Assembly: GCA_007922225.1 (NCBI GenBank)
Contig: ML679973.1
Span: forward strand, 248,001-312,000
Direction of reading: 5' to 3'
Source: Emydura subglobosa
Lineage: Eukaryota > Chordata > Testudines > Chelidae
Length of the DNA stretch: 64,000 nucleotides
Shown here: piece by piece, positions 41,907 to 52,300 of the stretch
How the letters are laid out: each line of letters opens with the position of its first letter
Position numbering within the stretch: the stretch's first letter is position 1
Translations under genes and position numbers: made by a program
The notes under the pieces: generated by a model
Seen by the model: only the letters and a program-made list of their open reading frames with translations
What the model was told of the DNA's origin: nothing
The model's database searches: none

Positions 41907-44900
41907 CGGGGGAGACGGTGGGGGGGACAGTGCTCCCCCCAATTTCTCAGGATGCCTCTGTCAGAGATGCCGGAGGAGGCAACGCGCCCCCTGGCAGTGG
42001 CACTCTCCCTTTGTCCCTGCAGCGCGGGGAGGGAGGAAGCAGCAGGCTGCCGGATGAGCTCCACTCTTCCCTGCATGGGGCTTCTTTGCCTTCCCGGCTA
42101 TTGGAGCCCCATGGGATGGTCCCATGCGATGCCTCTGCCTCCACCCCCAGCTCACCTCGGAAGATGGTCTGTGAAGCTGGCAGCAGTGCTGGGACTCCAG
42201 CAGCAGGGAAGGAGAAGCCGCCCCATGTAAGGGGCAGAGGAGCTCAGGCAGCATCCTGCTGCTTCCTCCCTCCCTCCCTGCACTGCAGGGACACAGGGAG
42301 AGTGCCACTGCTGGGGCAGTGCTGCCTCCTTGCTTCTGGGCAACCCCGCCAGAGATGTCCTAAGAAATCTGGGAGGTGGCGGGGTGTGACCCTGCATGCC
42401 CCACCCACACGTTGCCTCTGCTCATGCAGTCCACTGAAAAGTGTCTGATGATCCAGATTCGGCCTACGGACTGCCTATTGACTACTCCTGACCTAGTCTG
42501 ACCTCCTGCACGTCACAGGCCACAGAACCTCACCCACCCACTCCTGCAATAGGCCCATAACTTCCGGCCGAGTTACTGAAGTCCTCAAATCTTGATTTAA
42601 AGCCTTCACGTTACAGAGAATTCACCATTTACTCTAGTTCAAACCAGCAAGTAACCTGTGCCCCATGCCCTAGAGGAAGGCAAAAAAAACCCCAGGGCAT
42701 CTGCCAATCTAAAGTGGGAGAAAATTCCTTCCTGACCCCAAATATCCTCTCACACCACATTTTTGTTCATAGATTGGAAGAGGGGAAACACATTTTCTTG
42801 CTTTTTCAACTCTCAATCAGTTTTTAAACTTTAAGTGAACTAGTTATTGAACTGGGTGAGTTGAATAAATTGAAATGAAGAAAATATTCTCTCTGCATCT
42901 GCAGAAGAGGTTCCTGTGTCAAAAATTGGTTTAGCACTTCAGCAAACTCTGGTTGCAGGTGCTTTGCCAGTGAACGTCTCCAGCTCAGTGGCGTGACTTT
43001 CTTTAAAACTTCAGCAGCAGATAAGTAGTGCTTGAACAGTTTTGTAATTGGAACAATTTTAAAAGACTATAGTATGTTTAGGTCTTAACATAGGTTGCCA
43101 ATTTCAAATTTAATTTGGAATAACTATATTTTTTAAAATAACAAAATATTTCAATAAAAACCTTTTTTAAATCATCCATTTTTACCCACTCTGTGGGTGC
43201 AGGCTCTTTTCCTCAGAGTGTTCTAGAAACAGCCACCATCTAAAAGGGCCTGCATCCACAGCTCTTCCAAGAGCCACCACCTGATCAAATGGACGAGCCT
43301 AACTTTGCACTACTGACTATATACATTACACCAAGCACAATGCTTGTCCACAACACTCTCCACCTCCTCCAATTAGCCCTTGAGTGCAGTGACATGGTGG
43401 CTCTGGCAAACTATACACATCACACCAGCTCAGTGATGGAGTGCTGCCAACCTTGGGGGCTTCGGAAATACCAAGAACAGAGTCAACTGAAAAACACAAA
43501 TCAGTACTCTGCCCCCAGGCTTTCAACAAACCCAAACATGCCTTCTCAGTGTCTCTTCTCAGGGCTCCCTACAGACAGAATCATGTTCTTCCCGCTGAGC
43601 AAGGAGCGACTGGCAATGTGGAATCCCCCAGAGCATTGGAAGGCTCCTGAATCCTAAATCAAAATAGGCTGTTAAGGTTCAGGACGGCCCTTAAGAGCTT
43701 CCTAAAGCTCCACTGGGGTGCTGAGCCCCCTGTGAGCCTCAGGCTCAAGAGGTGGGAGTAGCCCTCCAGCACTTACCACAGGGACCCCAATGATCTATTG
43801 AGGTGCTTATAAGGCTCCTTGAACACCTCATAAACACTGATGGAGTTATCCTACCAACACTGCGTGAGGTAGAGAAGTCCTGCTGTCCCCGTTACAGATG
43901 GGGAATAAAGGCACAGAGACTAAGGGAGAGATTTTGAAGTGCCTAAAGCAATTAAGATCACAAGTCAGTGGGACTTTGCTCTTCAGTTCCCTTCAGCAGT
44001 TTTGAAAATATTCCCCAAAGCAATTAATCCACCACCATACAGGAAGTCCACTGCAGAGAGAAGGTGAGAATTCAGTTTCCCTGAATGGTTCCAAACCATT
44101 GCCTTAACCACAAGGCCAGTCTTTCCTTCTTATAGTCCCTGCCTCACCCATTACACTGAAATGTCATCAAATGCAGATATTTGCTGGGCCAATACAGATG
44201 CATGTCTCACACAGCTTTGTAGAGTGGGAATTGTACAAAGATCATAGCCAAGCACATAGATTTGGTCTAGTCTCTTCGAGAGGCTGCATAGCTAAGTGGG
44301 TAAAACATCTGCCCTACCAAGAAACCTCTCTTCTATTCCTGGCTTTGACAGAAGTAACTTTGGGGAACCTCTATTATCCAGTTACCCCCTCTGTAAAAAG
44401 GGGGTGAATGATAGGAACTCGGTGTTATTTGTATTGCAGCAGTGCTGGGAGGCCCTAATCACTCTCAGTACCTTTTGCTACACAAAAAGGAATTTTTAAG
44501 GGGATAAGTAGATGGAACACACTGGTGCAGGATATGTTATATGTTTTCCTCTAGTGGCTGGCCTACATAAGAGGCCAAGAACCTGAAACTGCTGGAAGGC
44601 AAAGGAGTTACTCTTTTAGCTACAGCGTTGGAGGTCCGTGCTGTAGTGCAGGAAGTTCTGGGTTCAAATCTGCTCTCAATGAACAAGCAGCATTTTGATT
44701 GTCCTGGCTGAAATCCTGACCAAAACTCTTTCCAGCTTGTGCACAACGTCCCTTTGATCAGCAGTGGAGCACCAGCACTGCAGCATTCCACCCTGTCATT
44801 CCAAAAAGTATCATTTGTATATTTCAATGTTGATCTTTCTCAATACCATGCCCTAGATCTCAAAGAACATCCTAGACAGAAAAGTTTTATGCGGAGCCTG

Positions 44901-47900
44901 CCCATAACTTTTCCCCTATCTGCACTAAAAAGGGTTAAGTTTTTCAACTATGTAAAAATGTATGAGGGACTCTCACAAACTTTTTGATCGAGCAACCTCA
45001 AAATTTCCCCAAACTCTACTCCAGCCCCTAGACTGGCATGGCAATCTTCAAGCTGATCTATGTATACAGATTTTAGAGAGGATGCAAATTCCATCTGTTA
45101 AGAGAACTGTTACAGATTTGAACATAAAGCAACTCCCATCACTGCAACAGCAGCAGGTTTTTAAAGAGCTATCCTTCTTGGCCGCTCCTGGACATGTGGA
45201 CCTTGGACTAGATGGGACTACCGGATCTTGCCCAGTATGGGGCATAAAAGGTAAAGAGTGTATAGCCAGACCTCTCGAGCTCTCTAGCCCAGAGATATGG
45301 CACGGCAGGGAAACTGGACTATATGGAGTTGTTTTCTTACCAATAGCCAAGCGGGTGGGTTTCTTCCTTGGGGGGTCTCCAGCACTGGAGTTACTGTCTT
45401 CCTCCTTCTGTTTTAGAGGCAAGGAGAGAGAGGGAGACAGTCAGTAAGAAGGGCAGGCGCTCTGAGGGAAGCCCCAAACCTGTGGAACTGGGGCAGATAC
45501 TGGAGGTGGAGAGAGATGGAGCATGCAGGCAAAACAATAACTAATTGAGACAAAGCTCCAGGGTTGGGGTCCCATCAGGTTGTGTTTGAGATAAGGGAAA
45601 ACCTCAGGTCTAAAAGAACATAGAAATGGATCCCTTTTGTCAGCCTCTGAGCTGGTTTGGCACTGCAGTGTGTATCCCAGCTCCAAGCATCCCATTCTTA
45701 CCAGCTTGCGTGTTTTCTTGAGGTGCAGATAGACCCGATGGCCTGTTTTCCCATAGTACTTCTCCACAAATTGCTTTCCGAAGCCCAGGAACGTGTTCAT
45801 ACAAATATACAGGCCCCCGTCTGACTCCTAGCAGAGAAAGACAGACTGATAGGAAGACACCTCTAAGAGGCGGCAAAGGAAGCTGTTCCACAGAACAGGA
45901 TAGACTTTTACCTCTTCTAAAAGGTTCTAATCCAGCTCTATTCAATTACTCTAAATCATGTGTCAGCCATTCAGTGGCTGGTCTGAAATGAGTTATCAAG
46001 TCCTAGCTGTCAGCAAGACATGTATCTCCCATCACTATGAATGATTTGAAAATCCACCTGCCTTTTTATCCATCATGAGTAGGAAGCTGAATCAAGCCAG
46101 ACTCAAACTTCTGAGAAACAGTAGCTTCATTTTAAAAAGCCTTTAGCATAAGTTGCAAAGAAAACATTCAAAGCATGACTCAGGCAAAACTTATGCAGCT
46201 ACATCAACCTGTGTCTGCAGGTAGAGTGATACAGTGCTACTGGTGCAGCTCGGAGCTTTGCCAAACTGTTGCAGATTGCAAGTTAACTATAATCTTGTTT
46301 GATTTTACTGTTGTTTCAGAACCTTGTGAGCAGTTGTGAAACAGACAATGACAAGAAACAGGTCAGCGTCACACATGCCTTGGCAACATCCCAGCACCTA
46401 CAGCACTGATGCTATTTAATGGCGGTGGGAGAAGGCGTGAGAGACCCCCATATGGAGACCAGGAAAGAGAAAGAATAGCAGCAAACACCCAATCTGTGTC
46501 TCAGCAACCAGAAAGTTGACATGGAAATAGAAGCAAAAAAATGGAATTCCCAAACAGAACTCAGATGCAGGGCTTGTGGAGGAAAAGAAGGGGGGGGAAA
46601 AGAGGACTAGTCTTTCATCTCCTATTGCCTTGGACAGTTGGACCCAAAATCTTTTCATGTCTGTATTTGATTAGCAGGTTTAATTCTGGTAGAGAAGGCA
46701 AAAAATAGACACTGGCAACAACATAAAAAAGATCTAATTATATGAAGGGGAAAAAAAGTGGAATGAAGCCAAGAAGAGAAAAAAGGTAAAACAAAATGAG
46801 AGCCTGGCAGAAAATTATGTATTTTAGTGTGTGAGAAATTTGACTGACAAATTTACAACAGGACACAAGGAAACAAACATCATACAACTGTACCCATCCA
46901 CATGAGCGCCAGTGGGAGTGGCAATGCAGATATTTTTCATCCTGGACAGTAGGTTTAGCTTTTGATCAACAGTGTCAAGTAATTTTTCAAGCACTGATAG
47001 TGGGCACAAGTTAGCCTGCTAGCTGGCAGCCTCAATAGCGAGTAAGGACTGAATGGACCACAGAGACTGAACTCTCCTTCCCAGGAAGGGTGCTGCATTT
47101 TGTCAGGGTGGATACAGGGAGGGAAACTTGCTTTACTGCTGCTCGGGCTGTCCCCAGTCTGGGGGTAAAGGCCTCCATTAACCAATCAATTTCCCAATGA
47201 AAAAATGGAACCATGTTTAGAAATCCCTGCGGCTGTGACTCCATGGGGCGAACGTGGCCGGAGGGAAGGGGACACTGCCCTCTTAAGGATGCAGCACTGG
47301 GGTACCCCCCCCCCCCAGCTTTTGGAGATGGGGAGAATTTCACAACGGAGGAGGAAAAGGGTCCTTAAACCAAGGAGAGCCCAGGCAGGGTCGGAGGGAT
47401 TGAATCTAGGAGCTGAGGGCGGGTCCAACTCCTTCTATTGCCTGGATATCTAGAAGAAACAGAGTGTTTCCCCCCCAGGCTGGGAAGGGCCTGGCTGCCC
47501 CCAGGAGGCGAGGGAGCCCCGCACCCACGCACGGGCCGGGGAAGTGGGTGTAAGCAGCAGCAGCTTCCTCCCTTCACCCCCGGGGCTGAATCCGGGCCTG
47601 CGGCCGGGGTGGGACCGTGGGGCCGAGCGAGCGCTGCCGCTGTCAGAGCGGTGGGGCTACGCCCACCAGCGTGCACGGCGAGCCGCCCCGCAGCAGGCGG
47701 CCCGGCCCGCTCGAGACGCCAACAAGGCAGCGGGGCGAGGAGCCCCGGCGGCCGCACCCACCCCGCCCGCGGAGCGACTCTCGGGGGCTGCAGCGCGGCC
47801 GGGCCGGGCCCCGCGGGCTGCCTCTGGGGACTGCAGCGCCCAGCATGGCCCGGCCGAGAGGGCGCAGGGCTGAGGGGACCGGGCCGGGCCGGGCCGGGGT

Positions 47901-48321
47901 GAGTCAGCAGGACAAGCCCGCGGAGCCGCTCGCCGCTGGGGAGGCCGACCCCCGCGGACAGCGCCGGGGCGGGGAGAACTACCGCCCCCAGCAGCGCTCG
48001 CCCGGCGGCAGGGCCGGACCGCGGGGCTTGCCGGGAGTTGTAGTCCTGGCGGCCACGCGCCCAGTGCGGCCAAACGGAGCCCGCCCCGTGGGAAACTACA
48101 TGTCCCAGGATGCCTCAGCCAGGCCGGTCCCTTGGGCCCGGGAGCGCTCAGGAGCGGGCCGGGGCGCAGGCGGCCTGGCGGGAGGGGAGGGGACAGCGGC
48201 CGGGGGCGCTTACCGGCGTGTCGAAGGAAAAGGCGCATTCCTCCTTGTGGACCCGGTCCCCGGCCTTGGGCACCCGGATGGCCGGCAGCACCGATAGCAA
48301 CGCCTCGCTCAGCTCCGCCAT
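27828..48321 (-). CDS. USP5: Ubiquitin carboxyl-terminal hydrolase 5 (isopeptidase T)
   Basis: Twenty coding exons: 48214-48321, 45702-45827, 45341-45407, 39978-40111, 39599-39744, 39056-39240, 38300-38394, 36753-36946, 36101-36172, 34584-34671, 34262-34387, 33596-33749, 32963-33137, 31685-31773, 31250-31441, 30496-30639, 30193-30338, 29911-30064, 28180-28264, 27828-27921. Phases are continuous and give 857 aa (human long form 858). The enzyme disassembles unanchored polyubiquitin chains. Visible are the ZnF-UBP with Cys198, Cys201, Cys218 and His231; the catalytic Cys box [16 protein letters not shown] with Cys334; two UBA domains (about 653-697 and 722-762); and the His box [14 protein letters not shown] with His817. 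Each aligns to the human numbering minus one. The start MAELSEALL is the conserved one; an in-frame ATG 15 codons upstream at 48366 is unlikely. An internal donor in exon 15 allows a form 23 residues shorter. The promoter is shared with CDCA3. Confidence 0.98.
28330..29104 (+). mobile_element. CR1 LINE 3' end
   Basis: The plus strand encodes decayed CR1 ORF2 C-terminal sequence ([29 protein letters not shown]) followed by the typical 3' UTR. It ends in the octamer-like tail ttctatcattctat at about 29090-29104, the hallmark of CR1 ends. It is 5'-truncated and lies in USP5 intron 18, antisense to the gene. Confidence 0.92.
31250..31319 (-). other. USP5: Alternative 5' splice site interval in USP5 exon 15
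   Basis: Exon 15 can end at 31250 (donor GTTAGT) or at 31319 (donor GTAGCC). The two are exactly 69 bases apart, both leave phase 1, and both join exon 16 in frame. Use of the inner donor changes KGSLGFYG...PTSPMLDE to KAPMLDE, removing 23 residues just before UBA1. This is the same 23-residue difference as between the human long and short USP5 isoforms. Confidence 0.8.
36184..36559. repeat. Direct repeat in USP5 intron 8
   Basis: About 78 bases at 36184-36263 and 36481-36559 are near-identical (ccagagaggcaaagggagct ... tggcctgtacaa). The first copy begins only 12 bases into the intron from the exon 9 acceptor. Spacer sequence contains a further weak repeat around gactgggaaa. This looks like a local duplication and not a dispersed element. 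Confidence 0.85.
36947..38299. other. USP5 intron 7, repeat-like centre
   Basis: The middle (about 37510-38100) is AT-richer, carries no gene and has the texture of an old dispersed repeat, perhaps a solo LTR, but no clean ends or target duplication were found. The left third has G-rich tracts near 37141-37160. Nothing else was recognised. Confidence 0.35.
40640..41110. repeat. Probable dispersed repeat, unclassified
   Basis: AT-rich sequence in USP5 intron 3 with segments such as tgccttgtgaggtatcat, which I recognise as a common dispersed repeat in turtle-like genomes. No coding sequence or termini could be defined, so the family is left open. Confidence 0.35.
41444..41543. other. Assembly gap of 100 N
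   Basis: Exactly 100 undetermined bases, a placeholder of arbitrary size, sit in USP5 intron 3. The right flank begins with a run of 13 G, which probably explains the break. No exon is missing: USP5 exons 3 and 4 lie well outside and the frame is complete. Confidence 0.97.
41872..41903. repeat. (GT)n microsatellite
   Basis: A pure run of about 16 GT dinucleotides in USP5 intron 3, next to G-rich sequence and the large inverted repeat. Confidence 0.9.
41941..42372. repeat. Long inverted repeat (fold-back) in USP5 intron 3
   Basis: The left arm (about 41941-42112) and right arm (about 42185-42372) are inverted copies with roughly 75-80% identity by eye. Both contain gtggcactctccct, gtccctgcag, gggaggaagcagcagg and catggggc. 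The loop is about 70 bases. Transcripts of either strand could form a stem of about 170 bases. It may be two opposed copies of a repeat or one fold-back DNA transposon; no clean target duplication was found. Confidence 0.75.
42470..42765. mobile_element. CR1 3' tail fragment
   Basis: It contains the recognisable CR1 tail phrases tctgacctcctgca and gagaaaattccttcctgacc. Only the non-coding 3' part remains. Orientation and ends were not resolved. Confidence 0.5.
43835..44130 (-). mobile_element. MIR-like SINE remnants
   Basis: The phrase cgttacagatggggaat...ggcacagaga and, further right, ccttaaccacaaggccag are typical antisense MIR core and tRNA-end sequences. The copy is decayed and interrupted. 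Confidence 0.45.
44275..44470 (+). mobile_element. tRNA-derived SINE remnant
   Basis: A box-A-like segment (catagctaagtgggtaaaac) is followed by a degenerate box B and a 3' part containing ctctgtaaaaaggggg, the usual layout of MIR-type SINEs. It is not a functional tRNA gene, as no cloverleaf closes. Confidence 0.45.
45828..48213. other. USP5 intron 1
   Basis: The left 1.3 kb is AT-rich and featureless. From about 47.45 kb the intron becomes CpG-rich and belongs to the CpG island of the USP5/CDCA3 promoter; it holds two ZNF143-like motifs listed separately. A run of ggccggg repeats lies at 47879-47900. Long frames on both strands here are GC-rich shadows. Confidence 0.65.
48028..48113. promoter_or_regulatory. 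USP5: Two opposed ZNF143/THAP11-like motifs
   Basis: TTGCCGGGAGTTGTAGTCC at 48028-48046 reads, on the minus strand, as the ACTACAACTCCCGGCAA form of the SBS motif. ACTACATGTCCCAGGATGC at 48095-48113 is a plus-strand copy with minor changes. They lie about 100-190 bases inside USP5 intron 1, downstream of the start codon, where ZNF143 sites of CpG-island genes often fall. Confidence 0.6.
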
Positions 48322-48362
48322 GACAGCGGCTCCCTGCAGCACCGCCCACAGCCCCACCCTGA

Positions 48363-49009
48363 CCAATCACCGTCCTTCGTGGTCCGACACTAGCTAGCCA
48401 ATCCCGTGCCATGCAGGCACACGAGCCGGGAGGTGGGGCGGGGCGACCGTTAACTGCTGCGGTCCCTTGGTTCTAAGGCCAGCCCCGCTCAGCCTATCAA
48501 AACCGCCCTTTGTGTACGGACAACCACTCGGGACAATCCAGGTAGAGACGTCTAGACCCCCAGCCAGCCAATGGAAGTGCAAGAGTCACTTGGGGGCGGG
48601 GTCTCTTGGGGATTGACGGAGGGAAAGCCAATGAGAACCGAAAAGCCTACTAATCCAGCCAATAGAAGATTATAAAGGGCTGGGGTGGGACGTCACCAAT
48701 CAGATTGGAGAAATTTTAAATTCCAGCCAATGGGAAGCCGGCAGGGAAGTGGGATGGCGTTTATGAATTACGTTACACAAAGGCTGTGGCTGTCCCGCCA
48801 ATGGGAGGTCAAGAGGTGGGAGCGTGGCATGATTGGCACTGAGATTAGCTAACGAGATGCGACGTGGCCGGAGCGCGCGTCACGGGGCGGAGCCGGAGGC
48901 GGTCTGGGGGTGGGAGTGCTCCGCCTAGTCCCTCAGCAGCTGGTTCGCTCAGGCAGACCCAGCCTGGTGGCGAGGGAAGCGGGCGCGAGCGGCAGCGGCC
49001 CGGGCCAAT
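48363..49009. promoter_or_regulatory. Array of nine CCAAT boxes between USP5 and CDCA3
   Basis: Plus-strand CCAAT occurs at 48363, 48398, 48568, 48628, 48659, 48696, 48727, 48798 and 49005 (first base). Reverse ATTGG occurs at 48704 and 48832. Several lie 31-37 bases apart (48628-48659-48696-48727), the spacing typical for cooperating NF-Y sites. Most have the flank agCCAATgg. NF-Y binding is inferred from the motif; the count and spacing are seen. Confidence 0.75.
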
Positions 49010-49034
49010 GGGGGTGCGGGGCTGTGCGCGAGGA

Positions 49035-49050
49035 GGGCGGGAGATTTGAA
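49035..49050 (+). promoter_or_regulatory. CDCA3: CDE/CHR-like cell-cycle element of CDCA3
   Basis: GGGCGG at 49035-49040, then the 4-base spacer gaga, then TTTGAA at 49045-49050 match the CDE-N4-CHR layout of G2/M promoters such as CDC25C and CDK1. The nearest CCAAT box (49005-49009) is about 36 bases upstream. DREAM and MuvB complexes bind CHR elements to restrict expression to G2/M. A short 5' UTR exon probably follows, with donor GTGAGG after 49078 and acceptor at 49307. Confidence 0.7.
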
Positions 49051-49367
49051 TCGCGGCGGGCGGGGGCCGGGCCCTGAGGTGAGGCTGGGCGGGCGCGAGA
49101 CCCCCGGGGGGGGGGATGGGCCGGGCCGGCCCTCAGCGGCGGGTTCAGCCCCGGGGCCGGGGGCTCCCGTCCGTGCTCCTTCGGCCGGGAGGGGACAGGT
49201 GCCCGCTGTCCGCGGGGCGAGCCGGCGCTGGGGGTGGGGGGCTCGTAGCTGCCCGGGCTCTCGGCCGGGGACCGGGGGTAACGCCGCAGCCTCTCCCTCT
49301 CCCTCAGAGCGCCCCGCCGAAGGAGGACCCGGGCGTCGCGCGCCCGCTCTTCGTGCCGCCCGCGGCC

Positions 49368-52300
49368 ATGGGGGCTGCCGAGAGCTTCCCAGCCACCCCC
49401 CCTGCAAAACCCTTCCTCCGCGAGCACCTGGCCCACGTCCGCGACCCCCGCTCGCCGACGCCGGGCATCCTGCGGACCCCCATCGAGGTATGAGGCGGTC
49501 CCGGGGGCACCCAGCCTCCCCCAGCACGGCCCAGTCTGGGCCCAGCTCCCTCCTGCTGGTTCACACCAATAGACCGACCCAGCCCCTCACCAGGAACTCG
49601 GACCTGTCTAGTCCCGTCTTCATCTGAGCATCCCAGTTCTACCTGGTCTGTGCCCAACCTGCCTCCGGCTCCCTGCTCTGGGCCCTGCACCTGAGCCGTG
49701 GCTGTGCCTGGGTCCATCATCCCCACGGGCGCCCTTCCCTTCCCTTCCCTTCCCTTCCGCAGGTGGAGAACTCCCCCCAGAGAAGCCCCTTGGCCGAGCC
49801 CGAGGAAGCAGAGATGACGGCAGCTGGTCAGAGCCAGGGCTGGGACCCTCGATCGCCCACCCTCGGCATCTCACGCACCCCTATGAAGGCTGTGATGGCT
49901 GGTGAGTACCTTTGTTCTTGGGGAATGTGGCTTGTCCTAAGGGCAGATCAGGTCTTGGGACAGGACCGTTCTCTTCAGTCTGTTTCTTTGAGCTTTTGGA
50001 CCTTTCCCTCCTGGAGACCACTCCCCAGACTCTCAGATCTCTCCCTGTTGAGGATGGTTCCTGAGCAGCTGTCCCTGGTTCGGTGTCCCCTCTTCATGCC
50101 CCTTCCCCTAACCATAATTCCCTCAGGTTTTGTGCCCTTCAGATATTTGCAGATGATTCTCATTTTACCTCCTTTATTCCTGGCTCTACTGAGCTGGATG
50201 GACCTAGCTCTTGAAATCTGTCACCAGAACTTCATGGCTCTGGCCCCCTGAGCGTTTCTTAATTCTTCTCTGAGCACATTCCAGTTTGTCACTCTCTTTC
50301 TGAGATTGAAAAGTCCAGAGCTGAGTACAGTATCTCAGGTGGGGTCTTCCTTCATCCCCCTTTTGTCTGATAAGATGCCTTGTCCTCACTTTCTCCCCAG
50401 ACACCATAAATTGTTTGGTGAAGCAGCTCAGTGAGGCCTTTGGGGCAGAGACCACGGATCAGGAGTCAGTCATGGAGGAGCGGTTAGACCAGAGGCCAAA
50501 TCTTGGAGCTGCCTGTATTCCAGGGGAAGATGCAAATGGAAAGAAGCTGGAAAGCTCTGCAGGGGATGCATCTCAAGAAAAGATCCCAATGTGGGGGGAG
50601 GAAAGGGAGAAGCAGCCACTTTCCAACATTTGTGCTCAACCTGTAATAAAACCAGCTCGCTTCGCTGACCCACCCCGCACCTCAGGTGAGTGTATGGCTT
50701 TGGGGCCTCCCCTGTTGTGGGGGTAGAAGCTTCTGGAGAACTTCTGTTTTCACCCATTGGGGGATATGGTTGAAGAGGTGAGAGGGGCCAGGATGTAGGG
50801 AGGGTGTTCGTGTGGGGTGAGGGGAGTCTCTTAAAGGTTATAAGGGGGAGCAGTGTGTTTGCATGGGTCCCCAGGAAAAGTGAGTTACTATAGAACAGCA
50901 GCATTGGCCTTCTCTTGCGGGCTGTAAGAGGCACAGGCAGCATGTAAGCAAGGAAAATGACCCAGCTGAGCCTTTAGAATAGTGGGGTCTTGCAGAGGCA
51001 TAAGAATGGAAAACCCCAGGGTCCTGGTACAATCCAAGGTCTAGTTCTGAAAGGGGAGAAAATATGGACAGACTGACAAGTCCTGGACTCAACTCCTCCA
51101 CCCACACCAGCCACCTCCCCAGAGCCTTTCTGGGTTGCTTCTCTAGAACAGCTTTGTACATCTCATCCTGCCCTACAGACAACGGTTGTTGTCTTCATCC
51201 CCCCACCCCTGCTTCCTTCCATGCCAAATGAAGCACTTTCCCTGCCACCAGATCCCTGCTGTTAATCCCCTGCCTGCCCTCCCTGTTGTGCTTTAATTGG
51301 TTGTTGGAGAGAAAAGGAATGATGCCTGATAAAAAGCATTGCTTGTTTTAAGTGGCGGGCATTTAACCGGTAGGGTTGACCAATTGCTACTGGGTCGGGT
51401 GGCACGGTTTGTGGGGTGCCCCAACGAGAGATGGCAGCTTGCTCAAGGGGATGTGTCTCGGGTGGGAGGGGAAGGTGCTGTAATATGGGAGTGCAGTACG
51501 GCGAGGCTGTTTTCCCCCATCTGAGGCAGGAACCTGTGTCCTTGCTTATGAACACGGAGAGAAGCTCTAGCAGGTGGCTATGCCAGAGCAGAGGGATCCC
51601 ACACCGCTCATTCAGGAGGACTGGGGCATGTAGGGAATGACAGTGAGATTATTTAACCATTGCACCAATTTACCTATGTGTGGGCTGGATTCTGTGTTCC
51701 CCAAGTCTTTACAACAAGATTGAGCTCTTCCTAAACAAGAGGCTCTAGCTTAATCACAAGTCATTGGGCTGGTGCAGGAGCCACTGGCTGAAATTCTCTG
51801 GCCTGTGCTATGCATGAGGTCAGACTATTCAGTGGCTCTCAGACTTTTTGTACTGGTGACCCCTTTCACACAGCATGCCTCTGCGTATGCCCCCTTCACC
51901 TCAACCCCTGCACTCTTACTTCTGCGTCCACCTGGGAAACTGACCTGCATGCATGGAGCGTCTGCTGTTGCTGCTGTTGTCCTCTCAAAGGCTGCTCCTC
52001 CATGCACCCCTAGTGGGCTGTGGGGGATGATGCGGGAGCGAGGAGCAATGTCAGGGCTCCCTGCATCCAAGTCACTTTCCCCACTTGAGCTGCGTAAGGG
52101 GAGGGCAGAGAGCAGCAGTTCCTGATGCTCACCTCACAGCCCAGGAGGGGAAAGTGACCTGGATGCAGGGAGCCCTGGGATTGCTCCTTGCTTCCCCTTC
52201 CTCCCCACCACCACAGCCCTCTGGGGAGGGGAGAGGGGAGTGAGCAGTATCTGTACATCACCTCTCATCTCCCCCCTTTCCCCCCCTCCACTCCATGTTC

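Larger units (their letters stand above)
47450..49500. promoter_or_regulatory. CpG island of the divergent USP5/CDCA3 promoter
   Basis: CpG-dense sequence covers USP5 exon 1 (48214-48321) and CDCA3 coding exon 1 (49368-49487). It drops in density in the CCAAT-rich centre at 48.4-48.8 kb. The two start codons are 1046 bases apart and point away from each other. Confidence 0.75.

Noticed and set aside
44283..44345. tRNA gene in USP5 intron 3
   Set aside because: Box-A-like and weak box-B-like sequence exist, but no cloverleaf or acceptor stem closes; it fits a decayed SINE.
48319..48366. Upstream in-frame ATG for USP5 at 48366
   Set aside because: It would add 15 residues ([15 protein letters not shown]) not found in known USP5 proteins; the conserved start at 48321 was kept.
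47617..48412. Long frames on both strands at the USP5 5' end (226 and 251 codons)
   Set aside because: GC-rich shadows overlapping USP5 exon 1 in other frames; the conserved MAELSEALL frame is the real one.
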